Shown: one piece after another, positions 36,743 through 45,460 of the stretch
Layout: every line of letters begins with the position of its first letter
How positions within the stretch are numbered: the stretch's first letter is position 1
Source of the DNA: Streptomyces griseiscabiei
Lineage (GTDB): Bacteria > Actinomycetota > Actinomycetes > Streptomycetales > Streptomycetaceae
NCBI RefSeq assembly: GCF_020010925.1
Contig: NZ_JAGJBZ010000002.1
Location: 682,001-746,000 of the forward strand
Direction of reading: 5' to 3'
Length of the DNA: 64,000 nucleotides
Translations under genes and position numbers: made by a program
Notes under the pieces: model-generated
Seen by the model: the letters and a program-made list of their open reading frames with translations, nothing else
What the model was told of the DNA's origin: nothing
The model's database searches: none

Positions 36743-38592
36743 GTGCGGCCGTCCCCCTCGGTGTGCGTGGCCCACTCCAGCAGGCCGATGAAGGCGCGGT
36801 TCAGCAGCGCCGAGTCTGCGGGCCGCAGCGGCCGTTGCGCCATCAGCAGGGCCTGCCCGTACAGGGACTCCGTGGCCGTGCCGATCAGCTCCCGGTCGGA
36901 CAGGGAACTGATCCGCCGGATCAGGGGGTTGAGATGGTTGAGCACCAGCCGCGCGCGCGGGGCGCTGCCGCGCAGCGAGCCGAGGATGCCCGCCCACAGG
37001 TCGTCGGCCCGCTCCTCGGCCTCCGCGCGGGCCTGCTCGTGCCGCGAGGACCGGTCGTCCAGGTGCAGCGCGGGCACCGACAGCGGATGGAAGGCCCGCA
37101 GCACCACGTCGCAGCCCAGCGGATCGAGCTTGGCCCGCGCTGCGGACAGGAAGCCCGTGAGCGCCAGCTCCTCGTCGGGGTCCAGCACGTCCAGATGCGC
37201 GGTCACCGTGTCCGCGTCCAGCTCGGCGACGACCGTCCCCGGGCGCACCGACGGCAGCGCCTCGACCAGCTCGCTGTCGTACGTGTAGCCGCCGTTGACC
37301 ACGCCGACGCCCTGCGCGGACGCGATCGGCGCGACCTGCCGGTACTCCTCGACCGTGCGCGTGAAGTGCACCACCGGGTGCCGCTGCGCGAACTCCTCCA
37401 GGGACAGCCGTCCGTCGGTCGTCTCGAAGGGCAGCCACGGCAGCATCGTGCGCAGCATCTCCCGGTCGTGCCGCGCCAGGGACTTCACACCCAGGTAGTG
37501 CACCGACAGGAAGGCCGCCAGCCGCTCCGGGTCACCCGCGGCGAGTCCGGTGAGCCAGCCCCGGATCCGCTCGCCGAGCGCCTCCCGTACGGCCGCCAGC
37601 GTCTCGTCCTCGTACAGCGACTCCCGGGACGCCGTGGGCCGCAGACTGTCCGTGTCGAGGACACAGCGCACGAAGAACGCCCAGTCCGGCAGCAGCTGTT
37701 CGGCCCGCTCGGTGAGCAGCATGCCCTTCAGATGCACCCGGTGGCTCGCCCGCTGGGCCGGGCTGACGGCGGCCGGCAGCACGTACGCCACACCCCTGAT
37801 CCCGGCCAGCGGCACATCCAGCTCGATCGAGTCCAGCGGGGTGAACCCGAACAGGTCGTGACAGTGCCGGGCCAGGGCCACCCGCCGGGTCGCGGGGGAG
37901 GGGTACGCGCGGTCCCAGGGCGCGGGGAGGTCGGTGACCCGCTCGTCGCCCACCCGGACGTCGTACGGCAGCAGCGACCCGAAGTCCCGCGCCAGTGTCC
38001 GCACGCGCGCGGGGGAGAGCCATTCGGCCGCCCCGGGCCGCGCCACCAGGTGCACGGTCGTGCCCGGCTCGGGACGGGCCGCGTCGGGCAGCGTCCGCAC
38101 GGTGTACGAGCCGTCGTCGGTCGCCGTCCACTCCACCGGCGGCGCGTCCGGTGTCCGGGCGCTGCGGCTGACCACCCGGATGCGTTCGGCGACCACGAAG
38201 CACGCCAGCAGCCCGATGCCGAACTGCCCGAGGAAGTCCGAGCGGACCTCCTGGAGGGAGCCGTCGTCCCGCTTGGAACTGCGGCCGATCGTGGCGAGCA
38301 GATCGTGCACATCGGCCTCGGTGAGCCCGATGCCCGAGTCCTCCACCCGCAGCGCGCCGCCCTCGGCGAACAGCCGCACCCGCGCGGGCGCGTCCGGCCA
38401 CTCGGCTCTGCGCGCGGTGATCGCGTCCACGGCGTTCTGCAGCAGCTCGCGCAGATAGACCTTCGGACTGGAATAGAGATGGTGCGAGAGAAGATCCACC
38501 AGGCCACGCAGATCGACCTGGAAGGTATGAGGCGACTGAGGTGCCTGAGGAGTCTGGGGTGCCTGGGATGACTGTGAGGTCATTGAATCCAT
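36739..38592 (-). CDS. HSP90-family ATPase (HtpG-like, divergent)
   Basis: A 617-residue HSP90-like protein. The GHKL ATPase site is complete: N-box RELLQNAVDAI (Glu49, Asn53, Asp56), G1 VEDSGIGLTEAD (Asp85), and lid/G2 LGQFGIGLLACFVVAERI. The middle domain keeps an arginine motif (RPTASRESLYED). The C-terminal third is divergent and has no MEEVD tail. Length is close to HtpG. I chose the ATG giving MDSMTSQSSQAPQ; the alternative, three codons later, is MTSQ. A Gln/Pro-rich stretch precedes the fold. It is divergent from recG and coupled downstream to the TPR gene. It is probably a specialised chaperone, not the general HtpG. Confidence 0.9.
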   Translation of the reverse strand: MDSMTSQSSQAPQTPQAPQSPHTFQVDLRGLVDLLSHHLYSSPKVYLRELLQNAVDAITARRAEWPDAPARVRLFAEGGALRVEDSGIGLTEADVHDLLATIGRSSKRDDGSLQEVRSDFLGQFGIGLLACFVVAERIRVVSRSARTPDAPPVEWTATDDGSYTVRTLPDAARPEPGTTVHLVARPGAAEWLSPARVRTLARDFGSLLPYDVRVGDERVTDLPAPWDRAYPSPATRRVALARHCHDLFGFTPLDSIELDVPLAGIRGVAYVLPAAVSPAQRASHRVHLKGMLLTERAEQLLPDWAFFVRCVLDTDSLRPTASRESLYEDETLAAVREALGERIRGWLTGLAAGDPERLAAFLSVHYLGVKSLARHDREMLRTMLPWLPFETTDGRLSLEEFAQRHPVVHFTRTVEEYRQVAPIASAQGVGVVNGGYTYDSELVEALPSVRPGTVVAELDADTVTAHLDVLDPDEELALTGFLSAARAKLDPLGCDVVLRAFHPLSVPALHLDDRSSRHEQARAEAEERADDLWAGILGSLRGSAPRARLVLNHLNPLIRRISSLSDRELIGTATESLYGQALLMAQRPLRPADSALLNRAFIGLLEWATHTEGDGRT

Positions 38593-38788
38593 CGTCGCAG
38601 CGCCGGGGGGAGGGGATTCTGGCGACGGCGGCGGGGTCGGGCGGTCCCGCTGGACGGTGACCGCGGACGAAAGGCGGTACGGGCCCTGAGGTCGCCGGGC
38701 CCGGGAGTGCGCCATCCTAGGCGCGAACGACCCGCCTGACCAGCGGATTTCGAGTATGTATACGGCAATGTCAGTGCCGTGGTGTGCA

Positions 38789-41700
38789 ATGGATCTCGTG
38801 CCCGCGCTCGAAGAACCTCTCAAGAACACGCTCGGCGCCGCCACCGCGAAGGTGATGGCCGAGCACCTCGGCCTGCACACGGTCGGGGACCTGCTGCACC
38901 ACTACCCCCGCAGATACGAGGAGCGCGGCCAGCTCACCCACCTCGCCGACCTGCCGATGGACGAGCACGTCACGGTCGTCGCCCAGGTCGCCGACGCCCG
39001 TCTGCACAGCTTCGCCTCGGCCAAGGCCCCCCGGGGCAAGGGCCAGCGCCTCGAAGTCACCATCACCGACGGCAGCGGCCGCCTCCAGCTCGTCTTCTTC
39101 GGCAACGGCGTGCACAAACCCCACAAGGACCTCCTCCCCGGCACCCGCGCCCTCTTCTCCGGCAAGGTCTCCGTCTTCAACCGCCGCCTCCAACTCGCCC
39201 ACCCGGCCTACGAACTGCTGCGCGGCGACGACGCCTCGGAGACCGCGGAGACCGTCGACACCTGGGCCGGCGCCCTCATCCCGATCTACCCGGCCACCGC
39301 CAAGCTGGAGTCCTGGAAGCTCGCCAAGGCGGTCCAGACGGTCCTGCCGCGCGCCCAGGAGGCGGTGGACCCGCTCCCGGACTCCCTGCGCGAGGGCCGG
39401 GGCCTGGCCGCGCTCCCCGAAGCCCTCCTGAAGATCCACCGCCCGCAGACCAAGGCCGACATCGAGTCCGCCCGCGACCGCCTCAAGTGGGACGAGGCCT
39501 TCGTCCTCCAGGTCGCCCTGGCCCGCCGCCGCCACGCCGACGCCCAACTGCCCGCCGTCGCCCGCCGCCCCGCCCCCGACGGCCTCCTCACCGCCTTCGA
39601 CGCCCGCCTCCCCTTCACCCTCACCGACGGCCAGCGCAAGGTCTCCGAGGAGATCTTCGACGACCTCGCCACCGAGCATCCGATGCACCGGCTGCTGCAG
39701 GGGGAGGTGGGCTCGGGCAAGGCTCAGCCTCTCGACTCGCTGGTGCTCACGACGGCCGGTTTCCGCAGGATGGGCGATGTGCGTGTGGGGGACGAGGTTG
39801 TCGTGCCCGACGGTGAGATCGCGCTGGTCGACGGCGTTTTCCCGCAAGGAGAACGTGATGTCTGGCGGTTGGTGCTGTCCGACGGCAGCTCCGTCGAGTG
39901 CGACGACGAGCACCTCTGGATCGTCGGTACGAGCTGTGGGTGGCACCGAGGGCAGGAACCCAAGGTCATGACCACGCGGGAGATCCGTCTCGACACCCTC
40001 GAAGCGAACGGATCCTCGAAGTGGTACATCCCGGTCGCAACCCCCGTCGACCTCGGGGGCGATTCGGCGCTGCCGATGGATCCCTATCTGCTCGGCCTTC
40101 TCCTGGGCGACGGCTCGTTCCGTCACAATCTGCGTCTGTCCACCATCGACGAGGAGATCGTCGAGGCCGCGGCTGTCGCGGTGGCGCCCGAATGCCGACT
40201 GGTGCCGGTGAAGGGTTCAAGCCGCGACCACACGATCCAGCTGACGCGGCGTGCCGGCGGTGTTCGTAATCCCGTGATCCAGACACTGCGTGACCTGAAT
40301 CTGTGGGGCCTCACGTCACATGCGAAGTTCGTCCCGGACGGCTTCAAGGTCACGTCGGTCAAGAACCGTCTGGCCTTGCTGCAAGGCATTCTGGACACAC
40401 ATGGCACCGTCCGGGCCGACGGTATGAGCATCTCGCTCTGTTCGGTCTCGCGCAGGCTGGCGGACGACGTCGCCTGGCTCGTGCGGTCGCTGGGTGGCCG
40501 TGCGCGGGTTCTGCCGAAGCAAGCCGCCTTCAGCGTCTCGGTTTCCCTGCCTGAGGAGCACGCGCCGTTCCGGCTGACCCGCAAGGCCGCCCGAGTACGG
40601 GTTCGACCGGAACACAACACGTTTCGACGAGGAATCCGGGCCGTTGAGCATGTGGGGCGCAAGCCGGTCCAGTGCATCAGCGTCGCTCATCCGAGCCATG
40701 CCTATGTCACCGACAACTTCACGGTCACCCACAACACCATGGTGGCCCTGCGCGCCATGCTCGCCGTCGTCGACGCGGGAGGCCAGGCGGCCATGCTCGC
40801 GCCCACCGAGGTGCTCGCCCAGCAGCACCACCGCTCGGTGACCGAGATGATGGGCGAGCTGGCCGAGGGCGGCATGCTGGGCGGCTCCGAGCACGCCACC
40901 AAGGTGGTGCTGCTCACCGGGTCGATGGGCGCCGCGGGCCGCCGGCAGGCCCTGCTGGACCTGGTCACCGGCGAGGCGGGCATCGTCATCGGCACCCACG
41001 CGCTGATCGAGGACAAGGTCCAGTTCCACGACCTGGGCCTGGTCGTCGTGGACGAACAGCACCGCTTCGGCGTGGAGCAGCGCGACGCCCTGCGCGGCAA
41101 GGGCAAACAGCCGCCCCACCTCCTCGTCATGACGGCCACCCCCATCCCGCGCACGGTCGCCATGACCGTCTTCGGCGACCTGGAGACCTCGGTCCTCGAC
41201 CAGCTCCCGGCCGGCCGCTCGCCCATCGCCAGCCATGTCGTCCCGGCCGCGGACAAGCCGCACTTCCTCGCCCGTGCCTGGCAGCGCGTCCGCGAGGAGG
41301 TGGAGAACGGCCACCAGGCGTACGTCGTCTGCCCCCGCATCGGGGACGAGGAGGACGACCCGAAGAAGGCCGGGAAGAAGTCCCCCGAGGACGAGGCCGA
41401 GAAGCGCCCGCCGCTCGCCGTCCTCGACGTCGCCGACCAGCTCGCCAAGGGCCCCCTCCAGGGCCTGCGGGTCGAGGTCCTGCACGGCCGGATGCACCCC
41501 GACGACAAGGACGCGGTCATGCGCCGCTTCGCCGCCGGCGAGACCCATGTCCTGGTCGCCACCACGGTCATCGAGGTCGGTGTGAACGTCCCGAACGCCA
41601 CCGCCATGGTGATCATGGACGCCGACCGCTTCGGCGTCTCCCAGCTCCACCAGCTCCGCGGCCGGGTGGGCCGTGGCTCCGCCGCCGGCCTCTGCCTCCT

Positions 41701-42019
41701 GGTCAGCGAGATGCCGGAGGCGAGCGCGGCCCGCCAGCGCCTGAACGCGGTGGCCGCCACCCTCGACGGCTTCGAACTCTCCCGCATCGACCTCGAACAA
41801 CGCCGCGAGGGCGACGTCCTCGGCCAGGCCCAGTCCGGCGCCCGCACCAGCCTGCGCATGCTCACCGTCATCGACGACGAGGAGATCATCGCGGAGGCGA
41901 GGGAGGAAGCGGCGGCCGTGGTCGCCGCCGACCCCGACCTGGAGCACCTTCCGGCCCTACGGACCGCTCTGGACGCCCTGCTGGACGAGGAGAGGGAACA
42001 GTACTTGGACAAGGGCTGA
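38789..42019 (+). CDS. recG: ATP-dependent DNA helicase RecG, interrupted by an intein
   Basis: RecG branch-migration helicase, which remodels stalled replication forks and Holliday junctions. The wedge/OB region occupies the first third (ADARLHSFASAKAPRGKGQR). Helicase motifs are Walker A (GEVGSGK, then T), Walker B/DEAH-like VVVDEQHRFGVEQRDALRG, motif III TATPIPRTVAMTVFGD, and motifs V-VI TTVIEVGVNVPNA and QLRGRVGRG. Walker A is split between Lys and Thr by a 338-codon intein, so the 1,076-residue precursor must splice to a normal 738-residue RecG to be active. The ATG giving MDLVPALEEPLKNTLG fits the family N-terminus; an upstream ATG at 38768 is less likely. It is divergent from the HSP90-like gene. 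Confidence 0.96.
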   Translation: MDLVPALEEPLKNTLGAATAKVMAEHLGLHTVGDLLHHYPRRYEERGQLTHLADLPMDEHVTVVAQVADARLHSFASAKAPRGKGQRLEVTITDGSGRLQLVFFGNGVHKPHKDLLPGTRALFSGKVSVFNRRLQLAHPAYELLRGDDASETAETVDTWAGALIPIYPATAKLESWKLAKAVQTVLPRAQEAVDPLPDSLREGRGLAALPEALLKIHRPQTKADIESARDRLKWDEAFVLQVALARRRHADAQLPAVARRPAPDGLLTAFDARLPFTLTDGQRKVSEEIFDDLATEHPMHRLLQGEVGSGKAQPLDSLVLTTAGFRRMGDVRVGDEVVVPDGEIALVDGVFPQGERDVWRLVLSDGSSVECDDEHLWIVGTSCGWHRGQEPKVMTTREIRLDTLEANGSSKWYIPVATPVDLGGDSALPMDPYLLGLLLGDGSFRHNLRLSTIDEEIVEAAAVAVAPECRLVPVKGSSRDHTIQLTRRAGGVRNPVIQTLRDLNLWGLTSHAKFVPDGFKVTSVKNRLALLQGILDTHGTVRADGMSISLCSVSRRLADDVAWLVRSLGGRARVLPKQAAFSVSVSLPEEHAPFRLTRKAARVRVRPEHNTFRRGIRAVEHVGRKPVQCISVAHPSHAYVTDNFTVTHNTMVALRAMLAVVDAGGQAAMLAPTEVLAQQHHRSVTEMMGELAEGGMLGGSEHATKVVLLTGSMGAAGRRQALLDLVTGEAGIVIGTHALIEDKVQFHDLGLVVVDEQHRFGVEQRDALRGKGKQPPHLLVMTATPIPRTVAMTVFGDLETSVLDQLPAGRSPIASHVVPAADKPHFLARAWQRVREEVENGHQAYVVCPRIGDEEDDPKKAGKKSPEDEAEKRPPLAVLDVADQLAKGPLQGLRVEVLHGRMHPDDKDAVMRRFAAGETHVLVATTVIEVGVNVPNATAMVIMDADRFGVSQLHQLRGRVGRGSAAGLCLLVSEMPEASAARQRLNAVAATLDGFELSRIDLEQRREGDVLGQAQSGARTSLRMLTVIDDEEIIAEAREEAAAVVAADPDLEHLPALRTALDALLDEEREQYLDKG
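39722..40735 (+). mobile_element. Class 3-type intein with LAGLIDADG endonuclease region in RecG
   Basis: In-frame 338-residue insertion between the Lys and Thr of the RecG Walker A. It begins AQPLDSLVLTTAGFRRMGD (Ala1, not Cys or Ser) and ends FTVTHN before extein Thr. The class 3 Trp-Cys-Thr set is present: Trp66 in CDDEHLWIVG (block B), Cys318 in PVQCISVAHPS (block F) and Thr336 next to the terminal His-Asn (block G). Endonuclease block C is PYLLGLLLGDGS (about residues 120-131), with the catalytic Asp. Block E is LLQGILDTHGTV (about residues 224-235), where His replaces the second Asp. Its DNA is visibly lower in GC at third positions than the recG exteins, as expected for a transferred element. 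Confidence 0.93.
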
Positions 42020-42068
42020 GGCGCAGCCGCGCCCGCACGGGCAACAAGGGCCGAGGGCCCCGCGCCCG

Positions 42069-42100
42069 TCAGGGGCGCGGGGAACCGCGCGGGCGACCAC
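42069..42100. repeat. Half of a dispersed palindromic element
   Basis: TCAGGGGCGCGGGGAACCGC followed by GCG and GCGACCAC resembles the right arm of the 117-bp elements. Only this half is present, between recG and rsmD. Confidence 0.65.
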
Positions 42101-42192
42101 GACGCCGCCGCGGTCGCCCACGGCCCTCACACACCCCTCACCTCCGACTGCCAGACTGGACCTGTGACCACGCCCTCGAACAAGGACCCAAG

Positions 42193-42780
42193 ATGACCCG
42201 CGTGATCGCCGGCGCAGCCGGCGGACGCCGCCTCGCCGTCCCACCGGGCAACGGCACCCGCCCCACCTCCGACCGCGCACGCGAGGGCCTCTTCTCCACC
42301 TGGCAGTCCCTCCTCGGCGGCCCCCTGGACGGCGAACGGGTCCTCGACCTCTACGCCGGCTCCGGCGCCGTCGGCCTGGAGGCCCTCTCCCGGGGCGCGG
42401 CCCACACCCTGCTCGTGGAGGCCGACGCCCGCGCCGCGAGAACGGTCCGGGACAACGTCAGATCGCTCGGCCTGCCCGGCGCCGAGGTGAGGTCGGGCAA
42501 AGCGGAGCAGATCATCCAGGGCCCGGCACCGGCCGAGCCGTACGACCTCGTCTTCCTCGACCCTCCGTACGCCGTCACGGACGACGATCTTCGGGAGATC
42601 CTGCTCACACTCCGCACCGGGGGCTGGCTCGGCGAGGAAGCTCTCGTCACCGTGGAGCGCAGCACCAGAGGCGGTGAATTCGCCTGGCCGACCGGTTTCG
42701 AAGCCATCAGGGCCCGTCGCTACGGCGAGGGAACGTTTTGGTACGGTCGCGCCGCCTCTACGTGCGAAGACGCACGATGA
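42193..42780 (+). CDS. rsmD: 16S rRNA (guanine966-N2)-methyltransferase
   Basis: A 195-residue RsmD that methylates G966 of 16S rRNA during 30S assembly. The SAM motif is [16 protein letters not shown], the catalytic NPPY-type motif is FLDPPYAV, and the N-terminal [18 protein letters not shown] and [15 protein letters not shown] are typical of the family. ATG start after CCCAAG. Its last codons overlap the region before coaD (an ATGA at 42777), so the two genes are co-transcribed in the usual rsmD-coaD order. Confidence 0.95.
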   Translation: MTRVIAGAAGGRRLAVPPGNGTRPTSDRAREGLFSTWQSLLGGPLDGERVLDLYAGSGAVGLEALSRGAAHTLLVEADARAARTVRDNVRSLGLPGAEVRSGKAEQIIQGPAPAEPYDLVFLDPPYAVTDDDLREILLTLRTGGWLGEEALVTVERSTRGGEFAWPTGFEAIRARRYGEGTFWYGRAASTCEDAR

Positions 42781-42806
42781 CCGGACCGGAGAGCGAGGGA
42801 TCCCAA

Positions 42807-43286
42807 GTGCGCCGCGCCGTCTGTCCCGGGTCGTTCGACCCCATCACCAACGGACATCTCGACATCATTGGCCGCGCCTCCAAGTTGTACGACGAGGTCT
42901 ATGTCGCGGTGATGATCAACAAGTCCAAGAAGGGCCTCTTCGAGGTCGACGAGCGGATGGAGCTGATCCGCCAGGTCACCGCCGAGTACGCGAACGTACG
43001 TGTGGAGGCCTTCCACGGACTGCTCGTCGACTTCTGCAAGCAGCGCGACATCCCGGCCATCGTCAAGGGCCTGCGCGCGGTCAGCGACTTCGACTACGAA
43101 CTCCAGATGGCCCAGATGAACATCGGCCTGTCGGGCGTGGAGACCCTCTTCGTCCCCACCAACCCCACCTACAGCTTCCTGTCGTCGTCCCTCGTCAAGG
43201 AGGTCGCGACCTGGGGCGGCGACGTCTCCCACCTGGTGCCCCCGCTCGTCCTCGAAGCACTGAACGAGCGCCTGAAGCGGGACTGA
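42807..43286 (+). CDS. coaD: Phosphopantetheine adenylyltransferase
   Basis: A 159-residue CoaD, catalysing the penultimate step of coenzyme A synthesis. The nucleotidyltransferase motif is [20 protein letters not shown], and the late [19 protein letters not shown] replaces the ISSTxxR motif as in other CoaD proteins. I chose the GTG giving [12 protein letters not shown], which yields the normal length. The ATG at 42777 would add ten residues but overlaps the rsmD stop and could serve coupling. The protein is a cytoplasmic hexamer in known cases. Confidence 0.95.
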   Translation: MRRAVCPGSFDPITNGHLDIIGRASKLYDEVYVAVMINKSKKGLFEVDERMELIRQVTAEYANVRVEAFHGLLVDFCKQRDIPAIVKGLRAVSDFDYELQMAQMNIGLSGVETLFVPTNPTYSFLSSSLVKEVATWGGDVSHLVPPLVLEALNERLKRD

Positions 43287-43396
43287 CACGGGACCGGCGC
43301 GGAACCGACGAGGGACTGGGCGGACGAACGTCCCCCGCTGGCCGTACAGTCGACCCGACCGTCTCCAACCCAGCTGTAGAGAGTGGCGAGCACACG

Positions 43397-44494
43397 GTGG
43401 ACCACACGGTGGACGTGCAGAAGAAGCTCGACGAGATCGTCTCGGTGGTCTCCGGTGCCCGGGCCATGCCCATGTCGGCCTCGTGCGTGGTCAACCGCGC
43501 CGATCTGCTCTCGCTGCTCGACGAGTTGCGCGCCGCCCTGCCCGACTCCCTCGCCCAGGCCCGGGAACTGATCGGGGACCGCGACCACATGGTCGAGCGG
43601 GCCCGTCAGGAGGCCGAGCGGATCATCGAGACCGCGCACGCCGAGCGGGGCTCCCTGATCTCCGACACCGAGGTCGCCCGCCGCTCCCAGAACGAGGCCG
43701 ACCGCATCCTGGGCGAGGCCCGCCAGGAGGCCGAGGACGTCCGCGCCGAGGCCGACGACTACGTCGACTCCAAGCTCGCCAACTTCGAGGTCGTCCTCAC
43801 CAAGACCCTCGGCTCGGTCGGCCGGGGCCGCGAGAAGCTCCTCGGTACGGGCCCCGGGCTCGACGAGCGGGGCTACGAGGACGAGGACGCCCCCGAGCGC
43901 AGCCACGACCCCGAGACCCTGCGCCGCGACGCCGACGCCTATGTGGACTCCAAGCTCGGCGCCTTCGAGGCGGTCCTCGCCAAGACCCTGGAGGCCGTCG
44001 GCCGGGGCCGCCAGAAGCTGCACGGCCGGATCGCCACCGACGACCTCGGCGCCCTCGCCCTGAACGACGACGGCACCTCCCCGCGGCCCACCAGCGACGC
44101 CGACTACCTGGCCGAGCTGGCCGCCCTCTCGGACACCCCCGCCCAGCAGTCCCCGTCGCTGCCGGAGCAGCCGTCGTACGGACAGCAGCAGGACTCCTAC
44201 GCGGCGACGGCGTACCAGCAGCAGGACCCCTACGGCGGCTATCAGCAGCAGTACGCCCAGCCCCAGCAGGCCGCCGACCCCTACGGCTACCAGCAGGCCG
44301 ACCCGTACGCGGCGGGCTACCCGCAGCAGCCGGCGTACGACCCGAACCAGGGCCATCTGGACCAGACGCACCAGGAACAGCAGGGGCACCAGGGCTACGC
44401 GCAGCCGCAGGCGAACACGCTCGACGAGACCAGCCTCTTCGACACGACCATGATCACGGCGGAGCAGTTGCGCCGCTACGAGCAGGGTCGCTGA
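43397..44494 (+). CDS. DivIVA-like coiled-coil protein with Gln-rich tail
   Basis: A 365-residue protein. The N-terminus (VDHTVDVQKKLDEIVSVVSG) leads into a long coiled coil (RARQEAERIIETAHAERGSL, then NEADRILGEARQEAEDVRAE) like those of DivIVA/Wag31 or ATP-synthase b subunits. A module of about 35 residues is duplicated: DYVDSKLANFEVVLTKTLGS and, later, AYVDSKLGAFEAVLAKTLEA, each followed by VGRGR. The last 130 residues are Gln/Tyr/Pro-rich and disordered. GTG start; a second GTG 12 bases later is possible. It lies between coaD and the DUF177 gene, its usual place in Streptomyces. It may scaffold cell-wall or envelope assembly (inference). Confidence 0.85.
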   Translation: MDHTVDVQKKLDEIVSVVSGARAMPMSASCVVNRADLLSLLDELRAALPDSLAQARELIGDRDHMVERARQEAERIIETAHAERGSLISDTEVARRSQNEADRILGEARQEAEDVRAEADDYVDSKLANFEVVLTKTLGSVGRGREKLLGTGPGLDERGYEDEDAPERSHDPETLRRDADAYVDSKLGAFEAVLAKTLEAVGRGRQKLHGRIATDDLGALALNDDGTSPRPTSDADYLAELAALSDTPAQQSPSLPEQPSYGQQQDSYAATAYQQQDPYGGYQQQYAQPQQAADPYGYQQADPYAAGYPQQPAYDPNQGHLDQTHQEQQGHQGYAQPQANTLDETSLFDTTMITAEQLRRYEQGR

Positions 44495-44620
44495 CCGCGG
44501 ATTGGGCCGAGAGCGAAAGGTCCAGTATCCTGGCTCTTCGGTCGCGTGTACATCCGCGATCAACGCTGCCCGGGAATCATCGAAGGGCGGCGTTCTCGAG
44601 TTTCAAGATCGAAAGCAGGA

Positions 44621-45265
44621 ATGGCCCTGAACGCCCGCCTCGACCACCGCAACCCTCTCGTGTTCGACACACACGAGCTGGGGCGGCGTCCTGGCGCGCT
44701 GCAGCGCCTGACCCGCGAGATCGAAGCCCCCAAGGATCTCGGGATCCAGGGAGTGATCGGGGTGCCGGAAGGCGCCCCGATGGAGCTCGGACTCCGTCTG
44801 GAGTCGGTCATGGAAGGTGTGCTTGTCACAGGCACCGCCCGTGCACGGGCCAAGGGGGAGTGCGTAAGGTGTCTGGAGCCGCTGGAGCTGGAGCTCCGAG
44901 CGGACTTCCAGGAGATGTTCTCGTACCCTGACGCCGACGACCGGGGCCGCCCCAAGGCGGAGCCGGCCGACGACGCCGAGGAAGACGAGGACATGCTCTT
45001 CATCGAGGACGGCTTGTTCGACCTCGAACCCGTGCTGCGCGATGCGGTGGTGCTCGCACTGCCGATGCAGCCGGTGTGCCAGGACGACTGCCCCGGCCTG
45101 TGCTCCGAGTGCGGAGCGCGGCTGGCGGACGACCCGGACCACCACCACGACGCCGTCGACATCCGTTGGGCGGCACTGCAGGGACTCGCCGGTTCACTCG
45201 AAGACGGCGAGAAGGACGAGATGAGCGGCGCCGAATCCGGTGTCGACGAGAAGCAGGAGAAGTAG
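44621..45265 (+). CDS. DUF177 (YceD-like) rRNA accumulation protein
   Basis: A 214-residue DUF177 protein. The core [20 protein letters not shown] and the second Cys pair region [16 protein letters not shown] form the family's putative metal site. An acidic insert ([10 protein letters not shown]) lies between. The family is found immediately upstream of rpmF in most bacteria and affects 23S rRNA processing or accumulation. Here rpmF follows after 2 bases. ATG start [20 protein letters not shown]. The C-terminal 25 residues are charged and probably disordered. Confidence 0.92.
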   Translation: MALNARLDHRNPLVFDTHELGRRPGALQRLTREIEAPKDLGIQGVIGVPEGAPMELGLRLESVMEGVLVTGTARARAKGECVRCLEPLELELRADFQEMFSYPDADDRGRPKAEPADDAEEDEDMLFIEDGLFDLEPVLRDAVVLALPMQPVCQDDCPGLCSECGARLADDPDHHHDAVDIRWAALQGLAGSLEDGEKDEMSGAESGVDEKQEK

Positions 45266-45267
45266 CC

Positions 45268-45441
45268 GTGGCTGTTCCGAAGCGGAAGATGTCGCGCAGC
45301 AACACGCGCCACCGCCGGTCGCAGTGGAAGGCTGCGGTCCCCACCCTGGTTGCGTGCGAGCGCTGCCACGAGCCCAAGCTGCAGCACATCGCGTGCCCGT
45401 CTTGCGGCACCTACAACAAGCGCCAGGTCCTCGAGGTCTGA
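45268..45441 (+). CDS. rpmF: 50S ribosomal protein L32
   Basis: L32 of 57 residues ([20 protein letters not shown]). It has two CxxC pairs (CERC and CPSC), so it is the zinc-binding form. GTG start 2 bases after the DUF177 gene and 19 bases before rnc. The DUF177-rpmF-rnc order is strongly conserved. Confidence 0.97.
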   Translation: MAVPKRKMSRSNTRHRRSQWKAAVPTLVACERCHEPKLQHIACPSCGTYNKRQVLEV

Positions 45442-45460
45442 GCGGCTGGTGAGAGGCTCT

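Noticed and set aside
39721..40736. The recG insertion as an extra RecG domain or a group I/II intron
   Set aside because: It is in frame without stops, has intein splicing blocks at both ends and a terminal His-Asn, and removing it restores GSGKT exactly.
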